NCBI RefSeq assembly: GCF_014282275.1
Contig: NZ_VFIA01000018.1
Span: 62,001-126,000, forward strand
Direction: 5' to 3'
Origin: Spirosoma utsteinense
GTDB lineage: Bacteria > Bacteroidota > Bacteroidia > Cytophagales > Spirosomataceae
Length of the DNA stretch: 64,000 bases
Below, one piece after another: positions 44,701 through 53,671 of this stretch. A program made the position numbers and the translations under genes. How positions within the stretch are numbered: the stretch's first letter is position 1; every line of letters starts with the position of its first letter. The notes beneath the pieces were generated by a model. The model made no database searches and was not told the DNA's origin. It was given only the letters and a program-made list of their open reading frames with translations.

Positions 44701-44870
44701 ATGCTACAGGACAGAACCTTTTCCTGCTCGTTCGCGACAAAGTCATTGGCGATCCTGAAGTTACGCCCACAAACCAAGGCGACAACAGCAGCGCCTTCAC
44801 CCAGGGCATGATCTGGCACAACTACCCCAAACCTACAATCTACATGGTTGGCCTACAGGTTGGTTTCTAA
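41727..44870 (+). CDS. SusC/RagA-family TonB-dependent outer-membrane transporter (first pair)
   Basis: 1047 residues. Signal peptide MKNSLQRSYRVVPLLLLSWL ending near AIAQ, a carboxypeptidase-regulatory-like domain at about 30-110 (VTGRVKDETGSGLPGVSVVLKG), then the plug domain with DEIVVIGYGTTRKSDLTGSV and STAIYGARGANGVVLVTTKKGK, and a 22-strand barrel. These are the SusC hallmarks. With its SusD partner it imports an oligosaccharide or other large ligand. It is the first gene of the unit after an AT-rich promoter region, and the signal peptide resembles that of the second SusC at 46665. Confidence 0.95.
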   Translation: MKNSLQRSYRVVPLLLLSWLLCVGAIAQDRRVTGRVKDETGSGLPGVSVVLKGSQQGTTTDSEGQYNLAVSGSNPTLVFSYVGFISQEVAIGNRTSIDLALKADDKVLDEIVVIGYGTTRKSDLTGSVATVKQSQLQERPAPSLAQALSGRMPGVQVNTNSGRPGGRTTIRVRGFSSINSSNNPLYVVDGVMLPQGTQAQYGSAIDYINPNDIVSVEVLKDASSTAIYGARGANGVVLVTTKKGKAGEGQVTYNADFSVNTIGPNRPQVLNAREYLATEDLAYANIAKYDPAGWASGKYANLNPTLRRTDPRIFDSAGNPLYDTDWFKESTQNKLSQNHQLGFSGGNERTQYSLSLGYRNDEGLIKTSYLKRYSGRFTIDDQVKKWLKIGGTLSYNNQSENIVDQNDAVARQIVEDFPFLPVQYADGTYANNRDYPSAEGSFSSVHRLMGRRYILNSQTTLGSLFTNINLAKGLEMRTVLGANILTQEQNESQTRTLAIGDQGNASARNRKESFWSLENYLTYNKQFNEKHSLTALLGISWQETNFFRIASIVRGFSTDYFGFNNLGAGSTNPQVESDANRFAFNSYFGRVNYGLLDKYLLTITGRADGSSKFGDNHKFAFFPSAALAWRVSEESFLKGNPVVSNLKVRTSYGLTGNSEIPPYSSLALLRSNYSTVYNDIRFSGTGIDRLANPDLRWEKTAQADVGVELGLFKGRISIEADYYYRKTTDMLLDAPVPRTSGYGTIRRNVGSMQNQGIELGINTVNIDADGFQWNTAFNISMNRNKVLSLATPSDIFGVGGPSFTNQTNIIRVGEPVGSFWGLTRLGVWSEAEREEAAKFTSYRSGLTLLPGDIKYLDVNGDKAITDADRSIIGNGSPKAWGALTNTFRYKNLDLTFELQYSYGNDVMLMNLHSSEDRQALANSYTTVLNAWTPQNQNTPIAEIRETRAGYVTNVDSHWIKDGSFLRGRNLLVGYTFPATFTNRIKLNRLRVYATGQNLFLLVRDKVIGDPEVTPTNQGDNSSAFTQGMIWHNYPKPTIYMVGLQVGF

Positions 44871-44904
44871 TTCTTTCATACGATCTTTTAACAGACATCT
44901 GATA

Positions 44905-46470
44905 ATGAAACGTACACTACTAACCCGTGCTGGCAAGATAGCTCTTCTGAGCGCCGTCCTGCTTGGCCCGGTCGGCTGCTCTGACTTTCTGGATGAAAAA
45001 GCACCGTCGAACCTGACCCCAGACAATTTCTATACCATCCCTGACCATGCCGAAGCAGCTCTGGCAGCCGTTTATACCGATATGCGGTTCATGGGCGACG
45101 GATCGGGCATTTTTTCGTCAAACTGGCAATTGCTGGAAGCCCCTACCGGTACCTCCACAACAGAAACGGCGCAGAATTCCGACCTGAACAACCTGTACGG
45201 GCTGGTTTACGATGGCAACACCCAGCATGTGGTCAACTACTGGAATGGCCTTTATAAAGTCATTGCTCAGGCTAACCAGCTCCTTGCCAAGGTGCCAGCC
45301 ATTACACCGATGCCCGAAGCGCAGAAGGCTAAAGTCCTGGGCGAAGCCCGGTTCCTGCGGGCCACAGCTTATTTCATGGCGGTTCGCCTTTGGGGTGACA
45401 TACCTCTGATCACCGAACCTCAAACGGTGGAGTCGACAAACTTCCTGCCCGACCGCGCTCCACAGGAAGAAGTATATAAGCTCATCGTTGAGGATCTAAT
45501 TGCGGCCGAAGCGGCTGGTTTACCCTGGACAGATGTAACTGGACGGGTGAACCTGGCAGCAGCCAAGTCGCAACTGGCCCGCGTGTATCTAACCATGGCC
45601 GGGTTCCCGCTCAGCAAAGGGGCGTCTTATTACAAACTGGCCGCCGACAAGGCCTTTGAAGTAATTACCTACGCCAATGCCAATCCCACAGCGATCAATC
45701 TCTTCAGCACATACGAAGATCTACACAGGGAAAGTACAGAAAACCGGCTGGAGCATATATTCATGCTTCAGTATAATACCCTGGTTGCCGCCAATCCGAT
45801 GGATAACATGTATCCGAACTTTAAACCGGTGACGTTTAACGGTCCGTCAGGCACGGGCAGCACGGTACCGACGACGGCGTTCTATGCATCGTATGAACCC
45901 GGTGATCTGCGCGCTAAAAATCAGGAAGGTTTTTTCTACACCAGTTATTTTACAAATGGCAATGGTGTGCCGTTTGAGTTAGGCGCTCCCTATATTTTCA
46001 AGCACTTTAACCGAACAGCTAACGGTACGTCAGGAACAGCAGGTAATCGGTTAAATAATCTCAATGTGCCCCAGATCCGGTATGCTGAAGTACTGTTGAT
46101 GTATGCCGAAGCTCAGAATGAACTGGGTGCCCCAACTCAAGCAGCTTACGACGCCTTCAAGCGAATTCGGGACCGCGCTAAACTAACGACCCCCGCTCTA
46201 GGTACGTATACACAGGCTAGCTTCCGGGAGGCCGTCTGGCGCGAGCGGTGGCATGAACTAGCCTACGAGCAGATTACCTGGTTCGACATGGTGCGCTTAC
46301 GAAAAGCGTATAATGAAACCACCAATGGGTTCGATAATTTTGTTGGCCATATCAACAAAAGTTCTAACCAGGCCCTCCAGGAGAAACACCTCCTGTTTCC
46401 TCTGGGCAAACAGGAAATGCTTAACAACCCGAACTTGAAACCACAGAATCCGGGCTATCCGGGCATTTAA
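44905..46470 (+). CDS. SusD/RagB-family outer-membrane lipoprotein (first pair)
   Basis: ATG at 44905 gives 521 residues with a lipoprotein signal, lipobox GPVGC and Cys25; the open frame reaches back into the SusC stop. The mature part starts with SDFLDEKAPSNLTPDNFY, the family opening. WNGLYKVIAQANQLL, AEARFLRATAYFMAVRLWGDIPLI-type TPR helices, and LLMYAEAQNELG with WRERWHELAYE near the end are all SusD features. It caps the SusC barrel and binds the ligand. The last 30 residues end in LNNPNLKPQNPGYPGI, typical of the family. A terminator follows. Confidence 0.95.
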   Translation: MKRTLLTRAGKIALLSAVLLGPVGCSDFLDEKAPSNLTPDNFYTIPDHAEAALAAVYTDMRFMGDGSGIFSSNWQLLEAPTGTSTTETAQNSDLNNLYGLVYDGNTQHVVNYWNGLYKVIAQANQLLAKVPAITPMPEAQKAKVLGEARFLRATAYFMAVRLWGDIPLITEPQTVESTNFLPDRAPQEEVYKLIVEDLIAAEAAGLPWTDVTGRVNLAAAKSQLARVYLTMAGFPLSKGASYYKLAADKAFEVITYANANPTAINLFSTYEDLHRESTENRLEHIFMLQYNTLVAANPMDNMYPNFKPVTFNGPSGTGSTVPTTAFYASYEPGDLRAKNQEGFFYTSYFTNGNGVPFELGAPYIFKHFNRTANGTSGTAGNRLNNLNVPQIRYAEVLLMYAEAQNELGAPTQAAYDAFKRIRDRAKLTTPALGTYTQASFREAVWRERWHELAYEQITWFDMVRLRKAYNETTNGFDNFVGHINKSSNQALQEKHLLFPLGKQEMLNNPNLKPQNPGYPGI

Positions 46471-46489
46471 TTGATTTTTAATTTCCAAC

Positions 46490-46535
46490 AAAGGCCCCTA
46501 ATCAAGCTCAGGCATGATTAGGGGCCTTTTGTTTT
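46490..46535 (+). terminator. Terminator after the first SusC/SusD pair
   Basis: Arms AAAGGCCCCTAATCA (46490-46504) and TGATTAGGGGCCTTTT (46515-46530) with a 10-nt loop, followed by GTTTTG. A strong stem that separates the two SusC/SusD units. Confidence 0.92.
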
Positions 46536-46664
46536 GAACAGTGATTTATTTGTTCGTCTAATCAGCAAACTACCTAGTTAGAATCGAAACTTAGCTTCCT
46601 TTAAGCATTTATACCTAATTATCTATACTCGTTTACCACCTCACCCAAGTTAACAATTATTTTT

Positions 46665-49600
46665 ATGAAACATATTTTACGACGGGCGTACCGCGTCTTG
46701 CCGCTCTTTTTACTTTGCTGGCTGTTAGCCGCGGGTGCCTTCGCGCAGGATCGAAAAATTACCGGCCGCATCACCGATGGCAGCGACAACAGCGGACTAC
46801 CGGGTGCAAACGTAGTCATCAAGGGTACCCAGATCGGGATGGTCACAGATGCTCAAGGTCGCTTCTCGCTCAACGTAGCACCCGGCCGGGATGTACTGAC
46901 CGTGTCGGCGATTGGTTATGTAGCCCAGGAAATCGCTATTGGCAACCGCACAGAAATCAACGTGGTACTGGCGGCCGATATCAAGACACTAAGTGAAGTA
47001 ATCGTGACGGGCTACGGTGCCCAGGCGAAACGCGATATTACCGGAGCCGTGGCTACGGTCGACACCAAGCAGCTGCTGTCGATTCCGGCTACCAACGTCG
47101 GGCAGGCCTTACAGGGCCGCGTGGCTGGTGTTACGGTGGGTAACGAAAACGCACCGGGTGGTGGCGTCATGGTTCGTATCCGTGGGTTCGGCACCATCAA
47201 CGATAACTCCCCCCTGTATGTGATCGACGGTGTACCTACCAAGGGGAACCTAAATACCCTGAACCTGGGAGACATCGAGAGCCTGCAGGTGCTGAAAGAT
47301 GCGTCGGCCGCTTCCATTTATGGTTCGCGGGCGGGTAATGGCGTTGTCATCATCACAACGAAAAAAGGCAAAGCGGGTAAACCTAAGTTCACCTACGACA
47401 CCTACTACGGTAGCCAGGGCCACGGCAAACTGCTGGATATGCTCAACACCAACGAGTACGCTCAGCTTATTTGGGAATCCCGCAAGAACTCGGGTGTCGT
47501 ATCGGCCAATGGTAACCCCAACCACTCCCAGTTTGGCAACGGTGCCACACCAACGATTCCCGATTTCATTCTGCCCAGTGGTGTATCGGCCAGCGATCCG
47601 CGCGTAGCCCAGGACGCCAACGGCAATTACATAAACTACAACAACGACATCAGCTCCCCGAAGTTTCTGCTCATTACCAAAGCAAACAAAGAGGGTACGA
47701 ACTGGATGGAAGAAATTTTCCAGACGGCTCCCATGCAAAACCACCAGCTGGGTGTATCGGGCGGCAATGAAGGCGGGCGTTATGCGCTGTCGCTCAACTA
47801 TTTCGACCAGCAGGGTATCATGAAACACACGGGATACAAGCGTTATTCGCTGCGCTCGAACACGGAGTTCAACGTGACGAAGAAGATCCGTGTAGGCCAG
47901 AATTTCCAGGCTGCTTATGGTGAGCGTATCGGGCAACCCAGCGGAAATGGCACCGAGAGCAATCCCATCTCCTTTGCTTACCGGATTCAGCCTATCATTC
48001 CGGTCTACGACGTAGCCGGCAACTTCGCAGGAACGCGCGGGGGCGATCTGGACAATGCGTTCAACCCTATGGCCGACCTTTACCGCAATAAAGACAACGT
48101 ACAGAAAGAAGTCCGACTGTTCGGTAATGCTTTTGCTGAGGTAGACGTTCTGCCCAACCTGACGGCCCGCACCAGTTTTGGTATCGACTACAACCTGTCT
48201 AATTACCGCAACTATTCTATCCGTAACATCGAAGCATCTGAAGCACGGGGATCGAACAGCCTCCAGACCAACAACAGCTACGACTGGACCTGGACCTGGT
48301 ATAACACGCTGACCTACAACATAAACCTGGGTGAGCGCCACCGTTTCAATGTCATTGCGGGTACGGAGTCGATCAAAAGTTACTTCGAATTTTTCGATGC
48401 CAGCCGTACGTCCTTTGCCGTGGATGATATCGAGAACCGCTACCTGAGTGCCGGTACGGGGGTTCAAACCAACAACGGAGGGGCGTCGAACTGGCGGCTG
48501 GCTTCGGAGTTTGCCAAACTCAATTACGGCCTCGACGACAAATATTTGATCGATCTGACCGTTCGCCGTGACCGTTCGTCGCGTTTTGCCAAGGAGTTCC
48601 GCTCGGCGGTATTTCCGGCAGCCAGCGTAGGCTGGCGTCTGTCGAAAGAAGCCTTCATGCGGCCCCTTACGTTTATCGATGATTTCAAAATACGGGCAGG
48701 CTACGGACAGACCGGCAACCAGGAAATTGGCAACTACAACTCCTTCACGCAGTTCAGCACCAATCCGATTACGTCGTTCTACGACATCAACGGGACCCGC
48801 ACATCGGCTGTGCCAGGCTATGAGCTGACCCAGTTCGGTAATGCCAAAGCCAAATGGGAAACCACAACCAGCCTGAACATCGGCTTCGACGCCAGCCTGC
48901 TCAAAAACCGGCTGAGCGTAGCCTTCGACTGGTATACCCGCACCACCTCCGACATGCTGTTCCCCGTATCGGCACCACTGACGCAGGGTGTAGCAGTAAA
49001 CCCGTTCCAGAACATCGGTACGATGCGCAACCGGGGTGTCGATCTGATGATCAACTATGGCGACAAGATTGGCAGCAGCGGCCTGACGTATAATGTAGGT
49101 GCCAACTTCAGCACATACCGCAACGTCGTGACCAAAACCACCGGCGACCCGAACACGCAGTACTTTGGCATTAACGATGAGCGGATTCAGAACTTCGTGG
49201 TTACCCAGCAGGGCTTCCCCATCTCGTCGTTCTACGGCTATACCATCGATGGTATTTTCCAGACTAACGAAGAAGCAAAGGCCTATCCCGTTCAATTTGG
49301 TAATGCCACCAGTGAAAACGTGGCCGGCCGGTTCAAATTCCGGGACATCAACGGCGATGGTGTGATCAACTCCAAGGACCAGAGCATCATCGGCAACCCG
49401 CATCCCAGCTTCAACTACGGGGTGAACCTGAGCCTGAACTACAAAGGCTTCGGCCTGACCGTATTCGGACAGGGCGTTCAGGGCAACCAGATTTTCAACT
49501 ACACCAAATACTGGACCGACTTCCCAACATTTGCCGGCAACCGCAGCACCCGGATGCTGTACCAGTCGTGGCGGCCGGGCAGTATCGATGCTATCCTGCC

Positions 49601-49913
49601 CCAACTCCGGTCGAGCGATCAGGTCAGCATTCAGCCATCGACTTATTACCTCGAAAGCGGTTCGTACTTCCGTTTGAAAAATGTCCAGTTGACCTACCAG
49701 CTCCCACAGGCGCTACTGTCGCGGTTACGCATGGGCGCTACGTCGGTGTACGTACAGGGCCAGAATCTGCTTACGTCCACCAAGTACTCAGGACTTGATC
49801 CGGAAATTAACCTGCGTAACTACTCAGCGGGTAACGACCGCCAGATTGGCGTCGACGGTGGTTCGTATCCGGTAGCCAAAACCATTCTGGTCGGTCTGAA
49901 TCTGTCATTTTAA
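46665..49913 (+). CDS. SusC/RagA-family TonB-dependent outer-membrane transporter (second pair)
   Basis: 1082 residues. The signal peptide MKHILRRAYRVLPLFLLCWL ends near AFAQ and is clearly related to that of the first SusC. The carboxypeptidase-regulatory domain ITGRITDGSDNSGLPGANVV, plug with SEVIVTGYGAQAKRDITGAV and AASIYGSRAGNGVVIITTKKGK, and barrel are complete. The barrel is diverged from the first pair, so ligands are probably different. It has its own upstream region after the terminator at 46535 and is followed after 87 bp by the second SusD. Confidence 0.95.
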   Translation: MKHILRRAYRVLPLFLLCWLLAAGAFAQDRKITGRITDGSDNSGLPGANVVIKGTQIGMVTDAQGRFSLNVAPGRDVLTVSAIGYVAQEIAIGNRTEINVVLAADIKTLSEVIVTGYGAQAKRDITGAVATVDTKQLLSIPATNVGQALQGRVAGVTVGNENAPGGGVMVRIRGFGTINDNSPLYVIDGVPTKGNLNTLNLGDIESLQVLKDASAASIYGSRAGNGVVIITTKKGKAGKPKFTYDTYYGSQGHGKLLDMLNTNEYAQLIWESRKNSGVVSANGNPNHSQFGNGATPTIPDFILPSGVSASDPRVAQDANGNYINYNNDISSPKFLLITKANKEGTNWMEEIFQTAPMQNHQLGVSGGNEGGRYALSLNYFDQQGIMKHTGYKRYSLRSNTEFNVTKKIRVGQNFQAAYGERIGQPSGNGTESNPISFAYRIQPIIPVYDVAGNFAGTRGGDLDNAFNPMADLYRNKDNVQKEVRLFGNAFAEVDVLPNLTARTSFGIDYNLSNYRNYSIRNIEASEARGSNSLQTNNSYDWTWTWYNTLTYNINLGERHRFNVIAGTESIKSYFEFFDASRTSFAVDDIENRYLSAGTGVQTNNGGASNWRLASEFAKLNYGLDDKYLIDLTVRRDRSSRFAKEFRSAVFPAASVGWRLSKEAFMRPLTFIDDFKIRAGYGQTGNQEIGNYNSFTQFSTNPITSFYDINGTRTSAVPGYELTQFGNAKAKWETTTSLNIGFDASLLKNRLSVAFDWYTRTTSDMLFPVSAPLTQGVAVNPFQNIGTMRNRGVDLMINYGDKIGSSGLTYNVGANFSTYRNVVTKTTGDPNTQYFGINDERIQNFVVTQQGFPISSFYGYTIDGIFQTNEEAKAYPVQFGNATSENVAGRFKFRDINGDGVINSKDQSIIGNPHPSFNYGVNLSLNYKGFGLTVFGQGVQGNQIFNYTKYWTDFPTFAGNRSTRMLYQSWRPGSIDAILPQLRSSDQVSIQPSTYYLESGSYFRLKNVQLTYQLPQALLSRLRMGATSVYVQGQNLLTSTKYSGLDPEINLRNYSAGNDRQIGVDGGSYPVAKTILVGLNLSF

Positions 49914-50000
49914 TCCATAAGGTGTAGGGTATAACCAGCTTGCGAGCTTACCAGATTCGCACTGCCGAAGTACCGCTCCAATCCTTCATAAACGGTAACC

Positions 50001-51728
50001 ATGAAAAAACCAACCATACTCATAACCACACTTTGTCTGGCTGTAGCTTCTGCCTGCTCCGACAAATTTCTGGATGTACAGCCCAAAGCTGCGCTGGCCG
50101 TGACAACGCTGCAAAACAAGACAGGCGTCAACTCCCTGCTCATTGGTGCCTACGCTCTTCTCGATGGCTGGGCCACTCCCGAAGGTGCCTATCGCTCCTA
50201 TCAGGCCGGGGCCGATAACTGGGTCTATGGCAGTGTAGCGTCCGATGATGCGTATAAAGGCACCAATGCGGGCGACCAACCCCCTATTTCCCTCATCGAG
50301 CAGGGCCTTATCCAGTCCGACAATATCTACTTCCGGGGCAAATGGCGGGGCATGTACGATGGCATTGCCCGCACGAACGATGTATTGCAGACGTTGGCAG
50401 TGGTCAAAGATGCATCAGAAGCGGAACAGGCGCAGATTACAGCTGAAGCGCGGTTTCTGCGGGGTCATTTCCATTTTGAACTCAAAAAAATGTTCAATAT
50501 GGTCCCGTATATCGATGAAAAGATCTACAACCCCAATGATCTGGAAAGTACCAAGCTGCCTAACAACGAAGACATCTGGCCAAAGATCGTAGCCGATCTG
50601 AAAGCCGCCTATGATGTGTTGCCGCTGAAACAAACACAGGTGGGCCGACCTACTAAATGGGCCGCTGCCGCTACGCTGGCGAAAGCCTACCTGTTTCAGA
50701 AAAAATACGCTGAAGCCAAGACATTGCTCGAAGCCATTGTAGCCAGTGGGCAGTACCAGCTGATGCCTAACTACCACGATAACTTCCGGGCCGTAACGAA
50801 CAACAATGCCGAGTCTATTTTTGAAGTGCAGTACTCCGTCAACGACGGTGCTTCGGGCGGTGAAAATGGCAATGCTGGTTCTACCCTGAATTACCCCTAT
50901 GGTGGCGGGGGCGTAACGACCTGCTGCGGTTTCTTCCAGCCTTCGCAGAATCTGGTGAACGCTTTCAAAACCGACGCCACCGGACTGCCTCTGCTCGACA
51001 CCTTCAATGCTTCGGACGTAACCAGCGACCAGGGTATCGAGTCGGATAAGGCCTTCACACCGTATGCCGGCCCGGTCGATCCGCGTCTGGACTGGACGGT
51101 AGGCCGCCGGGGCGTTCAATTCCTGGACTGGGGCGTCCATGCGGGCAAGAGTTACGTTCGTGACCAGGCCTATGGCGGCCCTTATTCGCCCAAGAAACAC
51201 GTTATGTACCGGTCCGATGTTGGTACTAACACCTTTGCCGGTAACCCCCGTTTGAATGCCAATAACTACCGCATGATCCGCTACGACCACGTGTTGCTGT
51301 GGCTGGCCGAAATCGAAGTAGAGATCGGTGATTTGGAAAAAGCACGCGCCTACGTCAATCAGGTCCGGAAACGGGCTGCCAACCCCGACGGTTTTGTTAA
51401 GAATCCGGATGGGAAAGCCGCTGCCAATTATGTCATCAGCGAGTATACAGCGGCCTGGAGCAGCAAAGAGGTAGCCCGTAAGGCCGTACAGTTCGAGCAG
51501 CGGTTAGAGTTCGCCATGGAAGGCCACCGCCGGTTCGATCTGGTACGCTGGGGTATTGCAGCGCCTACGCTGAACGCTTACTATGCTGCTGAAGGCAAAA
51601 AGCGTTCTTATCTGAACGGTGTTCAATTTGTCGAGAAGAAGCATGAGTACTTCCCTATTCCCATTCAGGAAATTCTGAACAGCAAGAAGGGATCGACCAT
51701 AACTCTGACACAAAATCCGGGCTATTAA
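50001..51728 (+). CDS. SusD/RagB-family outer-membrane lipoprotein (second pair)
   Basis: 575 residues with a lipobox ASAC (Cys19) and the family opening SDKFLDVQPKAALAVTTLQNK. TPR-like helices such as AEARFLRGHFHFELKKMFNMVPYI and the C-terminal VLLWLAEIEVEIGDLEKARAYVNQVRKRA, plus FEQRLEFAMEGHRRFDLVRWG, are canonical for SusD. NNAESIFEVQYSVNDG is the usual central block. It works with the SusC at 46665. It is followed by a terminator and an oxidoreductase gene. Confidence 0.95.
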   Translation: MKKPTILITTLCLAVASACSDKFLDVQPKAALAVTTLQNKTGVNSLLIGAYALLDGWATPEGAYRSYQAGADNWVYGSVASDDAYKGTNAGDQPPISLIEQGLIQSDNIYFRGKWRGMYDGIARTNDVLQTLAVVKDASEAEQAQITAEARFLRGHFHFELKKMFNMVPYIDEKIYNPNDLESTKLPNNEDIWPKIVADLKAAYDVLPLKQTQVGRPTKWAAAATLAKAYLFQKKYAEAKTLLEAIVASGQYQLMPNYHDNFRAVTNNNAESIFEVQYSVNDGASGGENGNAGSTLNYPYGGGGVTTCCGFFQPSQNLVNAFKTDATGLPLLDTFNASDVTSDQGIESDKAFTPYAGPVDPRLDWTVGRRGVQFLDWGVHAGKSYVRDQAYGGPYSPKKHVMYRSDVGTNTFAGNPRLNANNYRMIRYDHVLLWLAEIEVEIGDLEKARAYVNQVRKRAANPDGFVKNPDGKAAANYVISEYTAAWSSKEVARKAVQFEQRLEFAMEGHRRFDLVRWGIAAPTLNAYYAAEGKKRSYLNGVQFVEKKHEYFPIPIQEILNSKKGSTITLTQNPGY

Positions 51729-51758
51729 GTCATCTGGTTTAGTCTGGATCAGTACGTA

Positions 51759-51805
51759 AGTGGGCAATGGGTAAGTATAGCTTACCCGTTGCCCACTTTT
51801 GTTTT
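51759..51805 (+). terminator. Terminator after the second SusC/SusD pair
   Basis: Arms AGTGGGCAATGGGTAAG (51759-51775) and CTTACCCGTTGCCCACT (51781-51797) with a 5-nt loop and a TTTTGTTTT tail. One mismatch in the stem. Confidence 0.93.
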
Positions 51806-51823
51806 CTGTAAACCCATGCGCCC

Positions 51824-53119
51824 ATGCTCCGTTCTTCTGCCTCCTCCAATCGTCGGCTGTTTCTCAAACAGGCGGCCGGATTAGCTGTCTTTTCTATCGT
51901 GCCGCGCCACGTGCTCGGGCGCGGCTTTCTGGCTCCCAGCGACCAGATTGCAGTAGGTTTTATTGGCTTGGGCAAGCAGAGTGGCGGGCTGCGCAAACAA
52001 TTCCTGCAAAACAACGCCCGTGTTATGGCTGCGTGCGATGTTGATACCCGAAAAGTAACGGCCTTCTCAGCAGCCGTAAACGAACACTACGCTAGCCAGG
52101 CCAACGCCAGTTCATACAAAGGCTGTCTCCTGTATGACGACTACCGGAAACTCCTCGATAACAAGAGCATTGACGCGGTTGTCATTGCCACCCCCGACCA
52201 CTGGCATAGTGTAATAGCCATTCAGGCGGCTAAAGCCGGGAAAGATATTTACTGCGAGAAACCCCTGGCGCTCACCATTACCGAGGGGCGCGACATGGTC
52301 AAAGCCACCCGGCGTTACAAGCGCATTTTCCAGACGGGCAGTATGCAGCGGTCATGGCCCGAGTTCCGGCAGGCGGTCGAACTGGTACGCAACGGCTTTA
52401 TCGGTGAGGTGAAAACGGTCAACGTCAACGTAGGTGGGCCACCCCGCCCCTGGGATCTGGAAGCTCAGACCCTGCCCGCCGGCCTGAACTGGGATGCCTG
52501 GCTCGGCCCAAATACTGTTACCCGGCCTTATAATAACGTCTTATTGCCTACCCCAGTAGACAAGTTCTGGGGCCAGTGGCGCGACATCGACGAGTTTGGC
52601 GGGGGCGGCATGACCGACTGGGGCGCACACATGTTCGATATTGCGCAGTGGGGATTAGGAATGGATGAGTCCGGGCCCGTCGACCTGACCGTGCCGACGG
52701 ATGGCAGCGGCAAAGGCCTTGTTTACCGTTACGCAAACGGGGTTGTTATGAATCATCTGCCGGTAGAGGGTAAGCAATTTTGCGAGTTTATCGGCAGCGA
52801 AGGCGAAGTAAAAGTGGCACGGGGCGAACTCACGACCACGCCGGTTGGCCTGAAAGATAGATCCATTGGCGAAAGCGAGCGTAAAGTCTATTTCAGCGAC
52901 AACCATTACAAAGACTTCCTGGATGCCATCCGTAGCCGCAAAAACCCCATCTGCGACGTCGAAGTGGGTCACCGTACCGCCAGCGTCTGCACGATCGGTA
53001 ATATTGCTTACCGACTCAAACGACCCCTCCGCTGGAACCCGGCTACCGAGAAATTCCAAAACGACCCCGAAGCAAACCAACTCCTCAGTCGGCCCATGCG
53101 AAAGGAGTGGTCAGTCTAA
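51824..53119 (+). CDS. Exported Gfo/Idh/MocA-family oxidoreductase
   Basis: 431 residues. The N-terminus carries a Tat-type signal: NRRLFLKQAAGLAVFSIVP, so the protein is probably exported folded with its cofactor. The Rossmann motif VGFIGLGKQSGG lies near residue 45, followed by VVIATPDHWHSVIAIQAAKAGKDIYCEKPLALT, the family's signature EKP, and WDAWLGP and GGGMTDWGAHMFD in the second domain. Such proteins oxidise or rearrange sugars or inositols. It directly follows the second SusC/SusD pair after a terminator and may act on the imported sugar. Confidence 0.9.
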   Translation: MLRSSASSNRRLFLKQAAGLAVFSIVPRHVLGRGFLAPSDQIAVGFIGLGKQSGGLRKQFLQNNARVMAACDVDTRKVTAFSAAVNEHYASQANASSYKGCLLYDDYRKLLDNKSIDAVVIATPDHWHSVIAIQAAKAGKDIYCEKPLALTITEGRDMVKATRRYKRIFQTGSMQRSWPEFRQAVELVRNGFIGEVKTVNVNVGGPPRPWDLEAQTLPAGLNWDAWLGPNTVTRPYNNVLLPTPVDKFWGQWRDIDEFGGGGMTDWGAHMFDIAQWGLGMDESGPVDLTVPTDGSGKGLVYRYANGVVMNHLPVEGKQFCEFIGSEGEVKVARGELTTTPVGLKDRSIGESERKVYFSDNHYKDFLDAIRSRKNPICDVEVGHRTASVCTIGNIAYRLKRPLRWNPATEKFQNDPEANQLLSRPMRKEWSV

Positions 53120-53156
53120 AAATCGCTATCTTTGCGGCTTCATTGACTGAAACCGA

Positions 53157-53579
53157 ATGACGCTGCACGTTCTCCATCTCGACGAACTCGACACTGTAGC
53201 CCACCAGCTGCTGGCAGAAGGGCGCCGAAAAACGGTGTGGCTATTCGAAGGTGGCATGGGTGCGGGCAAAACCACACTCATCAAAGCACTATGCCGGGCA
53301 CTGGGTGTGGTCAGTATGGTCCAGAGCCCTACCTTTTCCATTGTAAACGAATACACGACCCACGAGGGCAAATCCATTTACCATTTCGACTGTTACCGGC
53401 TTCGCAACGAGGCTGAGGCATTGGACATTGGTATTGAGGAATATTTCGACACGGGGGCGTATTGCTTTATTGAGTGGCCTGAAAATATCAGCGCCTTATG
53501 GCCCGCCACCTACTACCAGATTCGCCTGACGACAGATCTGGACAATAGGCGGACGGTAGAAACAGAACTAATCAACTAG
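53157..53579 (+). CDS. tsaE: tRNA threonylcarbamoyladenosine biosynthesis ATPase TsaE
   Basis: 140 residues, the usual size. Walker A is EGGMGAGKTTLIKALCRALG near residues 30-48, followed by QSPTFSIVNEYTT and YHFDCYRLRNEAEALDIGIEEYFD, then CFIEWPENI. These are the TsaE signatures. It powers TsaBD-catalysed t6A formation at position 37 of ANN-decoding tRNAs. In Cytophagales tsaE is often followed by an alanine-dehydrogenase-like gene, as here. Start ATG at 53157 follows the previous stop by 37 bp. Confidence 0.95.
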   Translation: MTLHVLHLDELDTVAHQLLAEGRRKTVWLFEGGMGAGKTTLIKALCRALGVVSMVQSPTFSIVNEYTTHEGKSIYHFDCYRLRNEAEALDIGIEEYFDTGAYCFIEWPENISALWPATYYQIRLTTDLDNRRTVETELIN

Positions 53580-53671
53580 TTTTTAGGTGTTTGCGTGTTT
53601 AGGCTATTTCGCTCCCGAAAACCAGCATAAAGACGAAAACACACAGACACATAAAAACACGCTTTTCCTGC

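Noticed and set aside
47250-49604. A 784-codon open frame on the minus strand
   Set aside because: It lies wholly inside the second SusC gene, has no family resemblance and is explained by the codon bias of the sense gene.
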